Shown here: one piece after another, positions 34,404 to 46,131 of the stretch
Numbering within the stretch: the first letter of the stretch is position 1
Layout of the letters: each line of letters begins with the position of its first letter
Assembly (NCBI GenBank): GCA_010015675.1
Contig: ML976981.1
Coordinates: 1,138,323 to 1,199,044 of the forward strand
Length of the DNA: 60,722 nucleotides
From: Byssothecium circinans
Lineage: Eukaryota; Ascomycota; Dothideomycetes; Pleosporales; Massarinaceae
Direction of reading: 5' to 3'
The notes under the pieces: model-generated
Seen by the model: the letters and a program-made list of their open reading frames with translations, nothing else
Told to the model about the DNA's origin: nothing
Database searches by the model: none
Program-made: the position numbers and the translations under genes

Positions 34404-35259
34404 TGGGAGCATTGGTGCTAGGTTTTTTGTTCACGTTCAATAATACTCTCATTGCTAGTACAAATATTACACTCCTTTTCCCTTACTCCTCTTCGCATCC
34501 GTCGCGGTGCCCCAAGTGTCGATAGCTAGCAATCGGCTTTACGATTTCTGTTCATCATCTGAATGCCTACCATTACCACATCGCATTTACTGAACGACCC
34601 CACAATAGACCAGTGAGCTCAACTCGCTTGATCAGTATATGGTGAGAAAATTGATGCTGGAGGTGCGGCGTCCGTGAGGCGAAGGACATGGACAGAGTAC
34701 CACGAGGGCTAAGCTTTCGGGATTTATCACTAACACATTGCTTCACGCGACTTCTTTTGGGCTGTAGTTTGGGCATGGCTGGCCATCGCTCAAGGAATAA
34801 TTATGATCGCTCAGCTGCTAAAAGCACAGAAGGCTTCTACACGGATAACACTTTCGATTGCTTGCCTTGATGTATATCAAAAGTGGGAAGTTGTGAACAC
34901 TTAAGCACCGGACCTCGGGACGGACCTCAGGAGGCTTTCTTTCTCGTGGCTGCAACGGAACACACGTGATTGCACACAACGGGAGATTATACAAAATGCG
35001 GTGTTCATCACGACATCAAGAATCACTGGAAAAATAACTTTTAATTTTCTTAAAGCTGGGACAGGGAAAGTCTCGTGTGGCGGTTGCATGCAGCTCTATT
35101 CACAGGACATAACGCCATGTAACGTACAAAGTGACAAATTACACACCAAAGAGATCCCCATCAAAGAAATAGTGAAGGACAATTGCGCCTCCTTGTCCTC
35201 GGTACAAAACACCTGAACAGACCCGTATCTGCCAAAATTGAACCCATTCGCCATGCCGC
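34404..35259. other. Spacer
   Basis: No gene found; AT-rich patches near 34960-35060. Confidence 0.5.
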
Positions 35260-35971
35260 TCAATCTTGATTGCGACCAAACTGGTACCCCAAGGATTCGT
35301 AAACTACCTCAAGAATACTCTTGAGTAATTCAGCGTCTGCCTTCTCAGTGATGCTCATAATCAAATCGAAATCACCCTTCACACGCACATGCTGTTCCGC
35401 CAGATACTTGCAATCATCAGTCAGAGTCTGGACCCTGGTTTGCAGGCTCTCCACCTCCGCACGGCTCCTTCTCAGGTCCGCCTTAACCTTGCCATTGCGA
35501 GCATATGCAGCTGCTCCGAACCTCATCTCTCGGCGCATGCTGAGCTCATGGCTCATTCTTTTGTTCCGCTCGTCTGCCGTATGCTTGAGGCTTTCCTTGC
35601 CGATCTCGAGCGTTGTGGGGTCCAAGCCGCACCGGGCGTAGTAGCAGAGCTTTACTGCTTCAACTTGCGTGTCGTTTAGGTTTCCGATGACGTCTGTGAG
35701 GCGGCTCAAAGCAGGCCGCAAGGTGCTATGACTGCTGTCACCTTGTGCTTCTTCCTCGGCTTGATGGCTGGCGGCTTCCATTTCTGGGACCAGGTTAGTA
35801 AAGTTATGCAGCGGTATAGGGAACGAGGATATGCATGGTACTAACCGTTGCTGATATCCGGAATGGAGATGTCATCAGAAGGGAATTGGTTCTGCTCGTC
35901 TGTATCACGTTGTTAGCGAAGTGCTAATGCATGATGCCGGGAACAAACGTACCTGTTCGGTTGGTGGACAT
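35260..35971 (-). CDS. Hypothetical coiled-coil protein
   Basis: Exons 35971-35953, 35899-35846 and 35783-35260; the phases close to 198 residues. The N-terminus is acidic and disordered (DEQNQFPSDDISIPD, EAEEEAQGD type). From about residue 95 to 180 there is a heptad-rich helix (MRREMRFGAAAYARNG, ADLRRSRAEVESLQTRVQTL, then LAEQHVRVKGDFDLIM). No catalytic motif. Family unknown. Small and tidy, so likely real. Confidence 0.65.
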
Positions 35972-38040
35972 TTGAAGCAAGCAGGCACTGCAATGTGACG
36001 AAGGTTTGCGGGACTTGGTAGATGAAGCGAAGTATTGTATTTTAGCGTCCTCACAGTACCAAGGTAGTTTGCTGGAAAAGTATGAGATCGTCCTTTTCGT
36101 TGATTTCGCTTCGGCGTGTATCCGCCCTTTTGAATTAAAGATCGGCATGCTTGTGAGACAACGCCCCTGACTTTAGATGATGCCTGACGTGGTCGCTAGT
36201 CGTGGTCGTGAGGGCAATGCTCAGTGCTGAAGCCTGATCTCAGTTCTCCTGTGAAGCCTATCTCTTCACGCACCCATGCCCCTGCTTCCGGGGTCACTGG
36301 TTAGAAGCATGGACAGATCACATTCTCCCACTTGCATATGCCTAAGCTAGCTGGAGCCCCATATTTTCGCCCCCGGGTGCCGATTTGGCTTACGTATGGT
36401 ATGCTCACGGACACGCCCAACGAGCATGAACATATTGCTTGCTTTTTGCCCAGCGCGAGAGTCATGATGGACCATTGGACGTGGTGAGGGGAGGGGCGCC
36501 GTTGACGGCAAAGGTGTTGTTGAAGCGTGTGGCTTTTCTCTAAATTGGGGATCCAGGCACCCAGTCCCGGGTTCTCGGTACGCTAATAAATCAACCATAC
36601 TGCACGCTACGTACAAAGTACAGTAACCGAGCTCTCATCGCCAAAACCGTCATGATGCCGCCCCGCCTGTGCCTCCAACGCAGCGCAAAAGCGGGGCTTC
36701 CATCTGCTCGCCAACTCAAACGAGCATTCAAGACATCCACATCATCTCTCCATCGTTACGAAAGTGTGTGGTCCTAGCCACGAAAATACTGCGGGAAACA
36801 GGTCGCATCGTTGAGTCATGACCGCTGCACACATCTTTTCTTCTGCGTGGGCTAGATTCTGTACCAGCCGTGCCTCGCCCGGACTATAGTAGCTAGCTGT
36901 CACCCTGATACGCCTCTGGATGGCATGTGCTGCGCTCACTGTCAGGGCGACCTGTGGTGGTTCCTAAGTGGCGACCTCACGGCTACTCGCATCCCCCATC
37001 AGGGGCTCAGAGACAACTGTATCCAGCTTCCGCATAGTCACACCGCCATGCTAATGTCATCCTCAACACCGCGCCACCTTTATTTTTCCAGTAAAATACG
37101 GACCCCTGTTTCTGACAACAGTCGCATGCTCAACGCTCGGTATCCCACACGTGCCATGACCATGCACAACCCCGCGAAGGTACTCAACCTGAAATATCCG
37201 AAATTACGTAGACATGAGATGGTTGTACGGATTTGGGCTCTTCGATCGTTCGTAGACGGTTCATCAAAACATTGGAACGGCTTATCATCTTCTTATCTCA
37301 TCGTGAAGTGGCCACAGCTTTGAGCCCTTCAGATACGGCACGCATTCGAGCTAACCTATCTTGGAAAAGCACTCCAAACACTGGTCAATCTATTGAGAAT
37401 TCCGACACACAGCGTAGCATCACTGGAAAGGGGCACAGTCAGATAATCACCTTGAGAGCGTCTGACCTAGCTAAGTACTGTGAACTAAATGACCAAGCAT
37501 GACCAGAGAAAATCTCTGGCCGGAATCGCCAGCAAACCGATGCAGAGTTTCTAGGAGCTAGCGGCCGCCCGACTAGTTGAGGTGGGGATGGCTTTCGGAT
37601 TGTTCATTGACGGCATTTGCGATCTCGAAGGCCGGTGTCATCTCTTGAAGCAAAGACTTGAGGCCCAACAGGATATCGTCGAAAATTCACGATCTCCAAA
37701 TTGCGCAGGCACTCCATGTGATCAGGAACGGACGCGTCTACTTCATTACGGGTGAGAGCTCTTTTCTTGAATATGTTGTACAGATCCAGATACTTACCAA
37801 CGATAAACTCAGAGCCTTCACTTCCGGGTCCGAGGTCGTGCATCTTCAAATTGTCTGTGACATGACACCTCTTCCATCACGTTCGAAGTGGTGGTATAAT
37901 CTTTCCCTTTTCTTCTTTTCCAACATCTCACTTGGCTTGGACAGCTGTCTACCTTCTCACAAGCAATCCCGTCACTCCTTCGCCTCACAAAACCCTTTAA
38001 TTGTGTTGCGTGAAAGTTCGTCTCGTTGAAGCATTCTATT
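35972..38040. other. Gene-poor spacer with relics
   Basis: Two kb without a complete gene. It holds an orphan mitochondrial-presequence-like frame (36652-36777, listed separately). Frames around 37600-38030 do not assemble into a gene. Confidence 0.45.
36652..36777 (+). pseudogene. Orphan mitochondrial-presequence-like fragment
   Basis: A 41-codon frame from ATG 36652 to TAG 36775-36777 reads MMPPRLCLQRSAKAGLPSAR and then an RAFKTSTSSLHRYES segment: Arg/Ser/Lys-rich, no acidic residue until the end, as in matrix-targeting sequences of fungal enzymes. A GTGTGT near the end could be a donor, but no downstream exon is recognisable. I infer the first exon of a lost gene; a chance frame is possible. 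Confidence 0.3.
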
Positions 38041-39196
38041 TCATTCCCAACATCCCATCGCTATCACATGTGACTTGCAACAGTATGTGAAGCAATGCCA
38101 AAGATATTTCCGTTCCAACTCTGCGCAACGAAAGCGAGAAACCCAGCAACCATTGCACACTTTCTCTTCGTCCAGCCTCTTACGGCTACTGTGGTCAGCG
38201 TTCGGGCCGTCACCCCGAACCTTGTCCTTGCCCTTGACCCGAGAAAGATTAATTCCACGGCTACGCATTGGCCTGGAAGGGTCGTTAGCTGCATCAGGAA
38301 CATTGGAAGAGCTCTCAGCGTCGGGTCGCAGGTCTGCTTGTACTTCTAGGCTGGCGAAACCCAGCTGTTCGCCATCAACAGCCGCAATACCGAGCTTTGG
38401 GATGTGTTGACGAAGATTGGCGGCAGTAAAGCTTGAGGGCTGCTGTGCGGAGCGTACGATGATGTTGCGATAAAGATCCTCAGTCCCCACCCAACCGTAT
38501 GGAATTAGGCGGGCGCATCTTCGATCCCCGAGATCGCCATCCCTTACAGATCCTATCCATTTGAGCTGCCGTTTCGTCAGATGGGGCCTAATACCGGCCT
38601 TAGGACAGCAGAGGACACGAGGCAAAAAGATTCCCCGGTCTTGAGTATGGTAAACCACGCGTGCGGTGTCGGAGACAGGGGGATAGTTTGATGCCACACA
38701 CGCTGGAAGCAATGGAGCGGAGTTGTATCGCGCGGCAAGTCGATCAGGGCGTCACTGAACAGGTAGGGGGCTCGGTGGTTGGTGTCGCGTGAGCTCCAAA
38801 CATAGCGCATGTAGATGAGAGCGGGACAGAGTGGCCTGCAAGTATAGTGGTGAGCAACAGTAGTATTGTCTTCGGAGGGGAGCCTTACTCTGGCTTCGGT
38901 GGTGCCCGTGGATTGTTCTTGTCCACCTTCTTCAGACTGTCGCGGCGCAAGAGGTGCATGAAAAGCCCTCACCAGTGGCACAAGCAATTCCATTCAGCGC
39001 CATAACGAGGAACTCGTTCTTGGGCAGCTTTCTCTTCTGTGTATCATCTGCAGTCTTGTCCCAGATATTCTGCTGCACTTGTTCCTTGCGTCGCTTTCCA
39101 GAAGCAGTGTGCACAAGTCGTCAGTTCCCGCAGTGTGATCTTGCGCACCTTTTCAGGCTGATCAGAGATTTCCCCTTCAACGCACTCTCTTTCCAT
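38041..39196 (-). CDS. Hypothetical multi-exon gene, model uncertain
   Basis: Several open segments on the minus strand join plausibly: from ATG 39196 (MERECVEGEISDQPEK), a segment with NIWDKTADDTQKRK and NEFLVMALNGIACAT, a segment starting EGGQEQSTGTTEARV and containing CPALIYMRYVWSSRDTNHR, and a last exon from AGIRPHLTKRQLKWIG to 38041. Likely introns use GTGCGC, GTGAGG and GTGTGG donors; phase 0 works for the first and last, phase 1 for the middle one. No domain recognised. The region may also be a decaying gene. Confidence 0.4.
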
Positions 39197-41335
39197 GGTT
39201 GAGTGACTGTGCCGGTATGAATTCCAGCTGGCATTCATTCCCGAGCACTTATGTGTTTTCACGTGATCGAAGCCCAAAAACGTCAACTAGTCCATTGAGC
39301 TAAAGAGGGGTGACCGCACGTGATATTAACATTTCTTTTTCTAAGGGGTGAGACTCTAATGCATTCCTTGCGCTCACCGTACTGACCACTGACGGCGACA
39401 ACAAACCCCCAATGTGCACAAGTAATGGACTATTGCGAGCATCGCCAGCCGGAAGCCAGTATCACCGAACAAGTTCAAGCACTCACCTCCGAACGTATAC
39501 AGTCCGCTAAAAGATCCTCGAAACTCCAACAAGTTTGCTTGCGAATTGGGGAGGCGCTTGAGCAGCATCCCAGCACGCCGTGGATCACGTCGACGACCTC
39601 GCACGTCTTCTCCAGCACCCTGATGGCCTTGCTGTGGTAAGCCATGTCATTCTAGAGCTATGACCGGGTGCCAATTCTCCTACGAGCATTTCGCAAGTTC
39701 GAGCCGTGGAAAAGATCGCAGGTGCCAACGACCCCATAGCGCCGCCTACAGTCGCCACTAGTTTTCGAGAGCTCCTCTTTGAGCAGTAAAAGCGAATCGT
39801 TCGTGACTCAGACCTCTATCGCACTCTGTTCTGCTTACCAACAGCGGCTATCTTGACGCCAACAACAAACGAGAGGTGGAGGATCAGATTCGCAAAGCGC
39901 CAAAGCTGAGTATGGGGTCAAACACAGCGAGGTAAGCCTTCGAAAAGCCGAAGAAGATGCACTCAATGAAGGTTAACAGCAGAGATAGTCTCCCCGGCCG
40001 TATGAACCTTCCACGAAAGCATACCTGACTCCCTACGGCACACGAAGAGATGGTATATTAGGAAACACTGGCCCGTGATTGAGTCGTTGAATACATGGCA
40101 CTGAGCAACTGTTCGGGTTGACAACTACATCTGGGTGACGTTTATTAGGCACATTTGCATTGGTCGCTCAAAGATGAATAATTCGTTTCAATTCACGCTC
40201 GTACTCAGGTCTTCGCCTATCGTATGATGAATAGATGCTGGAAACATTGTCTTCATACACATCCTAATTCTCGAATTCTTGTCGCAATTGCCTTCTCCCT
40301 GCTCTTTTCCCAACGCTTGAACGTCAAAATATGATTGCCAAAAGCCGTCATCCGTAACAATCCCAGCAATCACAACCAGCGCATGTATCTGGAATATATT
40401 TCTGAGCTTTCGTCATTCTATCCCTCCAATATCACGCATCGGATATGTCTCGCGCATTAGGAGGAAGCGGCCAGAGGTTCTTGAAGCAACTATCCCCAGG
40501 GATGGGGATAGCCGAAGGATTGTTATCCACACTGAAAGGGGAAGCCATGAGGAGATAAGAGTGTGCAGGTGTAGATGAAGAAGGAAGGGTAAGAGAAACA
40601 GTAAGGCTCGAATTTATACGGTGAGACCTTAACCAAGTAAGCATGTGAAAAGCACAGCGAGCATGTGAAAAGCACCAACCCGTGTGAAGCTAGATATTAG
40701 CAATAACCGCTACAAACTTGGCCCTCATGGCCCTCCACCCAACTCGTGATGGCCGCAACTCCAGATCTCGCGCATTATCAACAACACACCAGGCAGCCAT
40801 AAGACATGATCGAAGAGATGATGAAGCGCCAAGCCGGCATGTGCACGGGCATGTGTACTGAGCCCTGGCACCGTCAGCAATGAGTACATGAGTCTGAGAC
40901 GTCGGTTTTCGAAACTGCGCAAGATAGCGCACACGCCACGTCAACCTAGGACAAGGATGGCCCAATATTATAAGCGCAAATTTATTTTCTTGGGCTGACT
41001 ACTAGATGAAACTTCCCTTCACAACTTCCGCTGAACAAGAAAACTGTCATCGGCCTTACTCTATCGCGAAGCCCAACATTGCGTCCCGCGAACATTATCG
41101 ACCCCAACAAGACCCACTACAACAGCGACGTGCTCAAGGAAAAACTCGACACTACGAACGCGAACCTCTCCGTATAAAGGCGAAAAGAGAAAAAAGGTCC
41201 CTGCACTTTCGCCAGAGTCGTGGCGACATTCCCAACCACTCTCAGAGAGCCTGATATTGGTCAATCGCAAGAGCCAAACCAAAGCAGCATTGCGATTCAA
41301 TCGAATTCTCCTCATACGGGTGTCAGCTGTTCCAC
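39197..41335. other. Gene-poor region with possible exon remnants
   Basis: No gene could be assembled in 2.1 kb. Between 39425 and 39900 several short frames (for example ERIQSAKRSSKLQQV on + and, in another frame, VATSFRELLFEQ) look like pieces of one decayed helical protein. A 16-bp direct repeat (AGCATGTGAAAAGCAC at 40640 and 40660) and copy 2 of the 83-bp dispersed repeat lie here. Confidence 0.4.
40682..40764. repeat. 83-bp dispersed repeat, copy 2
   Basis: Same orientation as the copy at 31011-31093, with a few substitutions and no length change. Unlike copy 1 it has no gene next to it. Confidence 0.85.
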
Positions 41336-42052
41336 ATGGATACAGCCAACTTGCTTCCAGGCCGTGCCTCAGCCGCAGACGTGGCGTCCGCCACGCTTTC
41401 CGTAAACCATGAGCGAGCCATTGTTCTACCCATACGTACATCTTCGCAGCCACCCTCGCCGCCATCGCAATTTTTCGGGAAAAGTTCTGGAAACGGGGAG
41501 AATGGTGTCCAGAAGGCTGTGCATTCGCCAAGGGCACCAGTGGAGTTGCCTTCATTCCAAAAAGAGGACAAAGAAATTCACTCGTTAAGAAGCTCGCAGG
41601 GACAGTCTAAACTTCCTGTGGAGGCGGTATCTAACTGCAAGAGCCGGAATTTCAAGTTGCTTGACGATGAGCTAGGTAGCTTGCCACGAAAGACTGAATC
41701 AGACCATCAGCTGAGCCCCAGAGTCGCAAGAAATGATGAGGAGTATCAGGCGGAGGTGAGCGCCGAAGACGAGAAATCGAAGAAGAAGATTGGCGAAGGT
41801 ACTTCTCACGATCTTGTCGATAGTTGCATTTCCAACATCAAAAGGCCGACTATGCACGAAAGGAGGAAACAAGACCAAGATCGAGCTTCTCAGCGACCAG
41901 AATCCAAGACTGATAGATTGAAAGCCGACCTTAAGAATGACATCGCTCTTATTCTTGCGCAGCCACCAGGAGCCCGCCTCGCTGAGCTGCCACTCCGGAC
42001 CTCAAGTGTGCGCAAAATCGGAAGATCCAGAAATAGCCATATCCGTAATTAA
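41336..42052 (+). CDS. Hypothetical disordered protein
   Basis: One open frame of 238 residues from the ATG at 41336. Rich in Ser, Lys, Glu and Arg with no hydrophobic core: HSPRAPVELPSFQKEDKEI, DEKSKKKIGEGTSHD and a basic end KIGRSRNSHIRN. No known domain. Lies 0.7 kb before the coiled-coil repeat gene on the same strand and shares its composition. Length and lack of stops support coding, but there is no homology to rely on. Confidence 0.4.
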   Translation: MDTANLLPGRASAADVASATLSVNHERAIVLPIRTSSQPPSPPSQFFGKSSGNGENGVQKAVHSPRAPVELPSFQKEDKEIHSLRSSQGQSKLPVEAVSNCKSRNFKLLDDELGSLPRKTESDHQLSPRVARNDEEYQAEVSAEDEKSKKKIGEGTSHDLVDSCISNIKRPTMHERRKQDQDRASQRPESKTDRLKADLKNDIALILAQPPGARLAELPLRTSSVRKIGRSRNSHIRN

Positions 42053-42718
42053 TATGATTTCACGGGTTGCGGGTCTAGGGGTTCATCCTATAGCAGTAGC
42101 ATCTGTGATGGCTGGTTGAGAGGAAGTAAAGTTGAACGCCTCTATGACGGTGGTCCTGTTATTCTCCAATGCTGTACTGTAGAGTCTTGTTTTTCTCGTC
42201 ATTGTACTGCAGGCTTGCTGTAAAGAACTGCATTCGAAATATAGGTTGAATCGCGGCTCTCCAGGCTTCAACAAATGTTGATGCACCAGAGGAGCTCGTC
42301 TGACCACCTATGGACACTCTATGCTCCGCTACATTACACACTCAGGGTTAAGCTCCCTATCTCACGATTTCTAGGTAGATCTAAAAATACCCTAAGCGAG
42401 CTAAGACAGTGCATGGCTTTCGTAGTCGCGCAGCCACGTTCCACAAACATGGCGTTGGAAGGCATGAGGGTGGTCCATGCTGGACATGAATAAAATTCTA
42501 CTCGCCTAAATGACTCAACACAATCTGTGCGGTCCGGGTGGGCCATGGAAATGACTCACCACTCAAAATCCAGAGATGCCCCGAGTTTTAAAAAGCCGTA
42601 ACTGTATGGCACCCAGTTGGACCTAGAAAATCGCGCCACATTACTTCTCCTAACCTGATCAAACGTTCTGATCGATTTTTTCGTTCTCTTTCAAGACCAC
42701 TTTACTAGAAAACCTGAA

Positions 42719-45002
42719 ATGGATTATGGAGTACATAGCTCCGACAGAGTATCTGACATCGGGCACGGGTTAGGGAAACCCGAAGCCGGATGTACACGGG
42801 AGGAAACGCTTGCAGCTTACTCTCACAGCCGACGTTACCCACCAGGGCACAGGGCCTTCCAGGACAATCCCATGAGTCTAGAAGGTACCGGGGAAATGGG
42901 TCGTTTTGAGAGCACTCTACGGAGCCAGCTGGAAAGGAGTCATCAACATTACGATATCGCAATGAGGGGCATGGAGAAACGTGAAGGAGCTCTCAAGATG
43001 GAAAGAGCCAGATTGGATGACGAAAACGCAAACCTCAAGCAGCTAGTAATTCAGCTAAATGCCGAGATGGACAATCTTCGACACCGACACGAAGCACAAG
43101 AAAACAAGATCCAGTGCTTGCAAGATAGGGTGCAGATGGCTGAACACGCAAGGAAGGACCCCGAAATCTGCGACACCAGCGAGGAAGATTCGACCAGGCT
43201 CAAAGCTGAAAATACCACCCTCAAAACTCTGATCCAGAGAAATACTATCCAGCATTTCAACGCTATACAGAACCTTGATGAGCAGATGAGGAAGCTCAAA
43301 ACGAGGAACATCGACCTCGATTCACAACTTCAGAAGGCTACGAGTCAACATTCGGCTATTCAGGATGTTTCGGAAAAGAAGATAACAGAACTTGAGGCCA
43401 CAAACCATGAGCTCAACACTAGACTTCAAAACGCCGCGAGTCAGCACTCCATCGTCCTTAGGGAGGTTAGCGAGGAAGTGACGACTCTAAAGACCAAGAA
43501 CTCAGACCTTAGCTCTAGGCTACAACACGCCGTAAGTCGACACTCCGTCGCTATACGGGATGTTAACGAGGAAGTGATAACTCTTAGATCTAAGAACAAA
43601 GATCTTACCTCCGGACTTGAACAGGCTGCGGATCAGCACTCAAAATCCGTCCACGAGGTCAACGAGGAAATAATGACGCTCGGATCCAAAAACAAAGATC
43701 TTACCTTCAGACTTGAACAAGCTACAGATCAGCACTCAAAATCCATCCACGAGATCAACAAGGAAGTGATGACGCTCAGATCTAAGAACAAAGATCTTAC
43801 CTCCAGACTTGAACAGGCTGCAGATCAGCACTCAAAATCCATCCACGAGGCCAACGAGGAAATAATGACGCTCAGATCCAAAAAACGAAGATCTTACCTC
43901 CAGACTTGAACAAGCTATAGATCAGCACTCAAAATCCATCCACGAGGTCAACGAGCAAATGACCAAGCTTGAGGCCGAGAGAAAAAGCATTATTTTCCAA
44001 AACGAAACACTCCAGGATTCCCTGCATAGAGCCGGCGACGCTGTAAAGGCTCTCCAAAAGCAACAATCCGTCCCAACAACCTCGCGCTGCCATCCAGCCT
44101 CCAAGACAAGAAACTCTATCAATCTCGAGCCTGGTTTATCCTCAGGTCTTTCTACGAGACACAAAGAGATTAAAACACTGCGCTCAGGACCTCTTAAAGG
44201 TATGGTTTCCTCAAAGCCCACCAGGGATGATCTCAGAGATCCAAATCAGCGGAGCCAGCAAGTGATGGAACGTTTCGATAGCACCGTTCAGGAAGTCGAG
44301 CCCGTACTGCACGATGAGAAAACGTCTCACTCAGAGACTATTTCCATTCTTGAAGGACATCATCCTCTACCTCTGCAGGATAGCTTAAGCCCAGGACCTC
44401 TTCAGGATAGCTCGATGGATCAAGACGTGCCAACGTTGGGAATTCCAGGCGTGAGGGCGCCCCAGATCTCCAAGATTGATTTGGAGGTGCGAAAAGCGTT
44501 GCGCCAGATCTTAGCGCATATCCAACGTGAGGATAGTTCGCTTTTAGCAATCTATCCGAACGCTAGCCATAGCCCTCTGGAGGTCACATTCGACGGATCT
44601 GACCCGGACGTGGAAAAAATCGCAGAGGTTGTCAGCTCGCTGTTGGAGTTTCGCCAATTCTATGCCAGCAGAGTTATAAAACAGTTTATGATCTGGGTGC
44701 ATTTTGGCTATAAAGTCTTTGAAGCGACCAAGGCCAGTCAAAACGAACAATTCCACGACTCGTTCCAGCAATTGGAGAATGATCTATGGTCAGTAGTTGA
44801 AAAAAGCCACAGTTGGCCTGGACTTGCTTGCTGGCCGAGTCTGAGAGAATTTCCACATGTAAAGGTACCCTCCACCATCACGGACCTTCATCAACAGTAC
44901 CTAGGAGACATCGAAGCACGTAAACAGTGCAAGACTTCGGGCCGTGGCGAGCTAGACTTGGCTCCTACTTCTCGAGAGAAGAAAGAAACAGAGGAGAAAT
45001 AG
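42719..45002 (+). pseudogene. Coiled-coil protein with 32-residue repeats, split by a +1 frameshift
   Basis: The first frame (42719-43909) starts MDYGVHSSDRVSD and contains about eight 32-residue repeats (type DQHSKSIHEVNEEIMTLRSK then NKDLTSRLEQAA). In the seventh unit an A6 run at 43880-43885 shifts the frame, giving RSKKRRSYLQT and a stop. Removing one A restores RSKNEDLTSRLEQ and leads into the second frame (ending 45002), so that the whole would be 760 residues. The second part has one more repeat, a disordered linker and a helical C-terminal domain of about 170 residues (VRKALRQILAHIQREDSSLL onward, ending in Lys/Glu). No known domain beyond the coiled coil. Either a recent pseudogene, an assembly error in a homopolymer, or a slippage product. 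Confidence 0.65.
43300..43970 (+). repeat. 96-bp (32-residue) coding tandem repeat
   Basis: Units begin SQHS, SRHS or DQHS and end LQNA, LEQA or similar. Central copies (about 43630-43920) are nearly identical at DNA level; outer copies are diverged, as expected of growth by internal duplication. Confidence 0.85.
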
Positions 45003-45447
45003 CGTCTGGAGCTCGTATAATAGCGTAGAGAGAACAGTCTCTGAATAGAGGTCTGCCACCAATGCTACCAACAGTACGTACTTTACGGCGTAAAGTATGC
45101 TCCGTACTAACATTGAAACAGTACACAACTTGCTCGGTTACGGTACGGCGAACTCTGTATGCATTAAGTTTAGAAAGCCACGTGATGGCCACGTGCAAGC
45201 TATTTATAAAATCACGTGACCAACATCACCTGTTGTACTGACGATACGTTCAAACTGCACCGTGCCGTACGAACCATACACCTACTTCTAAAAAACCATA
45301 GCCATGCTCATTATTAGTGGCTTCTAGTGTGATACGCGGACCGCGCTGTCTGCTGCTCCGAGCTTGATTCCAAGGCAACCTTGGAAGCATCAGCTTTTGT
45401 CTGGGCTCGTGTCTCTAGGTGCCCTGTGTGCGGAAGGCTAAAACAAG
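45003..45447. other. Spacer with GTACGG/TTACGG motifs
   Basis: No gene. Around 45070-45160 GTACGTAC, TTTACGGCGTAAA and GGTACGGCG occur in both orientations, similar in flavour to the first 130 bp of the window. Confidence 0.4.
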
Positions 45448-45495
45448 ATGAGCCCCTCGTTTGATATATATCTCCAGGCGCCACCTCTACTTTCC

Positions 45496-45502
45496 TATAA
45501 AG
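45496..45502 (+). promoter_or_regulatory. TATA box of the small membrane protein gene
   Basis: TATAAAG, 69 bp before the ATG at 45565. Because it lies inside the longer frame that begins at 45448, it favours the downstream start. Confidence 0.4.
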
Positions 45503-45564
45503 GCGCCGTGTGCCTACTCTCTAACCTGAAGGTCCTACTCTTCAGTCTTCTCTATACCGCAACA

Positions 45565-46131
45565 ATGACGACTGACCAGTCTTATTCGAATGGGATCCTC
45601 CTCGGCTGTCTCTTCCTATCGAATATTCTTCCGCTCTTCTTCCCAACCTATCGCCTATCTCTTGCGTTACTCAACATTTTTTTGGTTTTCTTTTCGGGCA
45701 TAGGCGCATACGTGGCTGTCTGGCGTTTGTGGAAAAATTCCTCGAGAAAGAAGAATGTGCGTATTCCTATTCCTAATCTGGCCGATGCAATTCCGCTCCG
45801 ATGAGCTCTGATGAATGTAAGGATGCTAACTCACTGAAAGTTGCCAGCTTCAACACCCGAATGTCCTGAATGCCATGTATATGCAGGAACCTTCCAAGTT
45901 ACCAGTGCAAAATCCGGCCAAAGTCAGCCTCACGAACGCATCAGCCAGACAGGGAGAATCGAAAATCCAAAGCCATCTTCTTCACGCGGTAAACCGCCTC
46001 GCTGTTCCCAAAGTCGATCAACGAGACGCGTTCGATTCGTAAGCGCCTTGGAGGGAGATGAATATGTACCTAGTACAACGGGGGAGGTATTGAAGACCGC
46101 AGCGCCCCAGTTTTTAGGCCCAACTGCGTGA
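45565..46131 (+). CDS. Small two-helix membrane protein with CxxC
   Basis: Exons 45565-45756 and 45841-46131 joined in phase 0 over an intron with a GTGCGT donor and GCTAAC branch site; 160 residues. Two hydrophobic stretches: ILLGCLFLSNILPLFF (about 10-25) and LALLNIFLVFFSGIGAYVAV (about 32-51). The C-terminal half is soluble and basic, begins CPECHVYAG and includes a Ser/Arg-rich part. An in-frame ATG at 45448 would add 39 mainly hydrophobic residues, but a TATA box lies after it. No family recognised. Confidence 0.55.

Noticed and set aside
42083..42546. Minus-strand frames between the 41-kb and 42.7-kb genes
   Set aside because: Overlapping short frames with no conserved motif.
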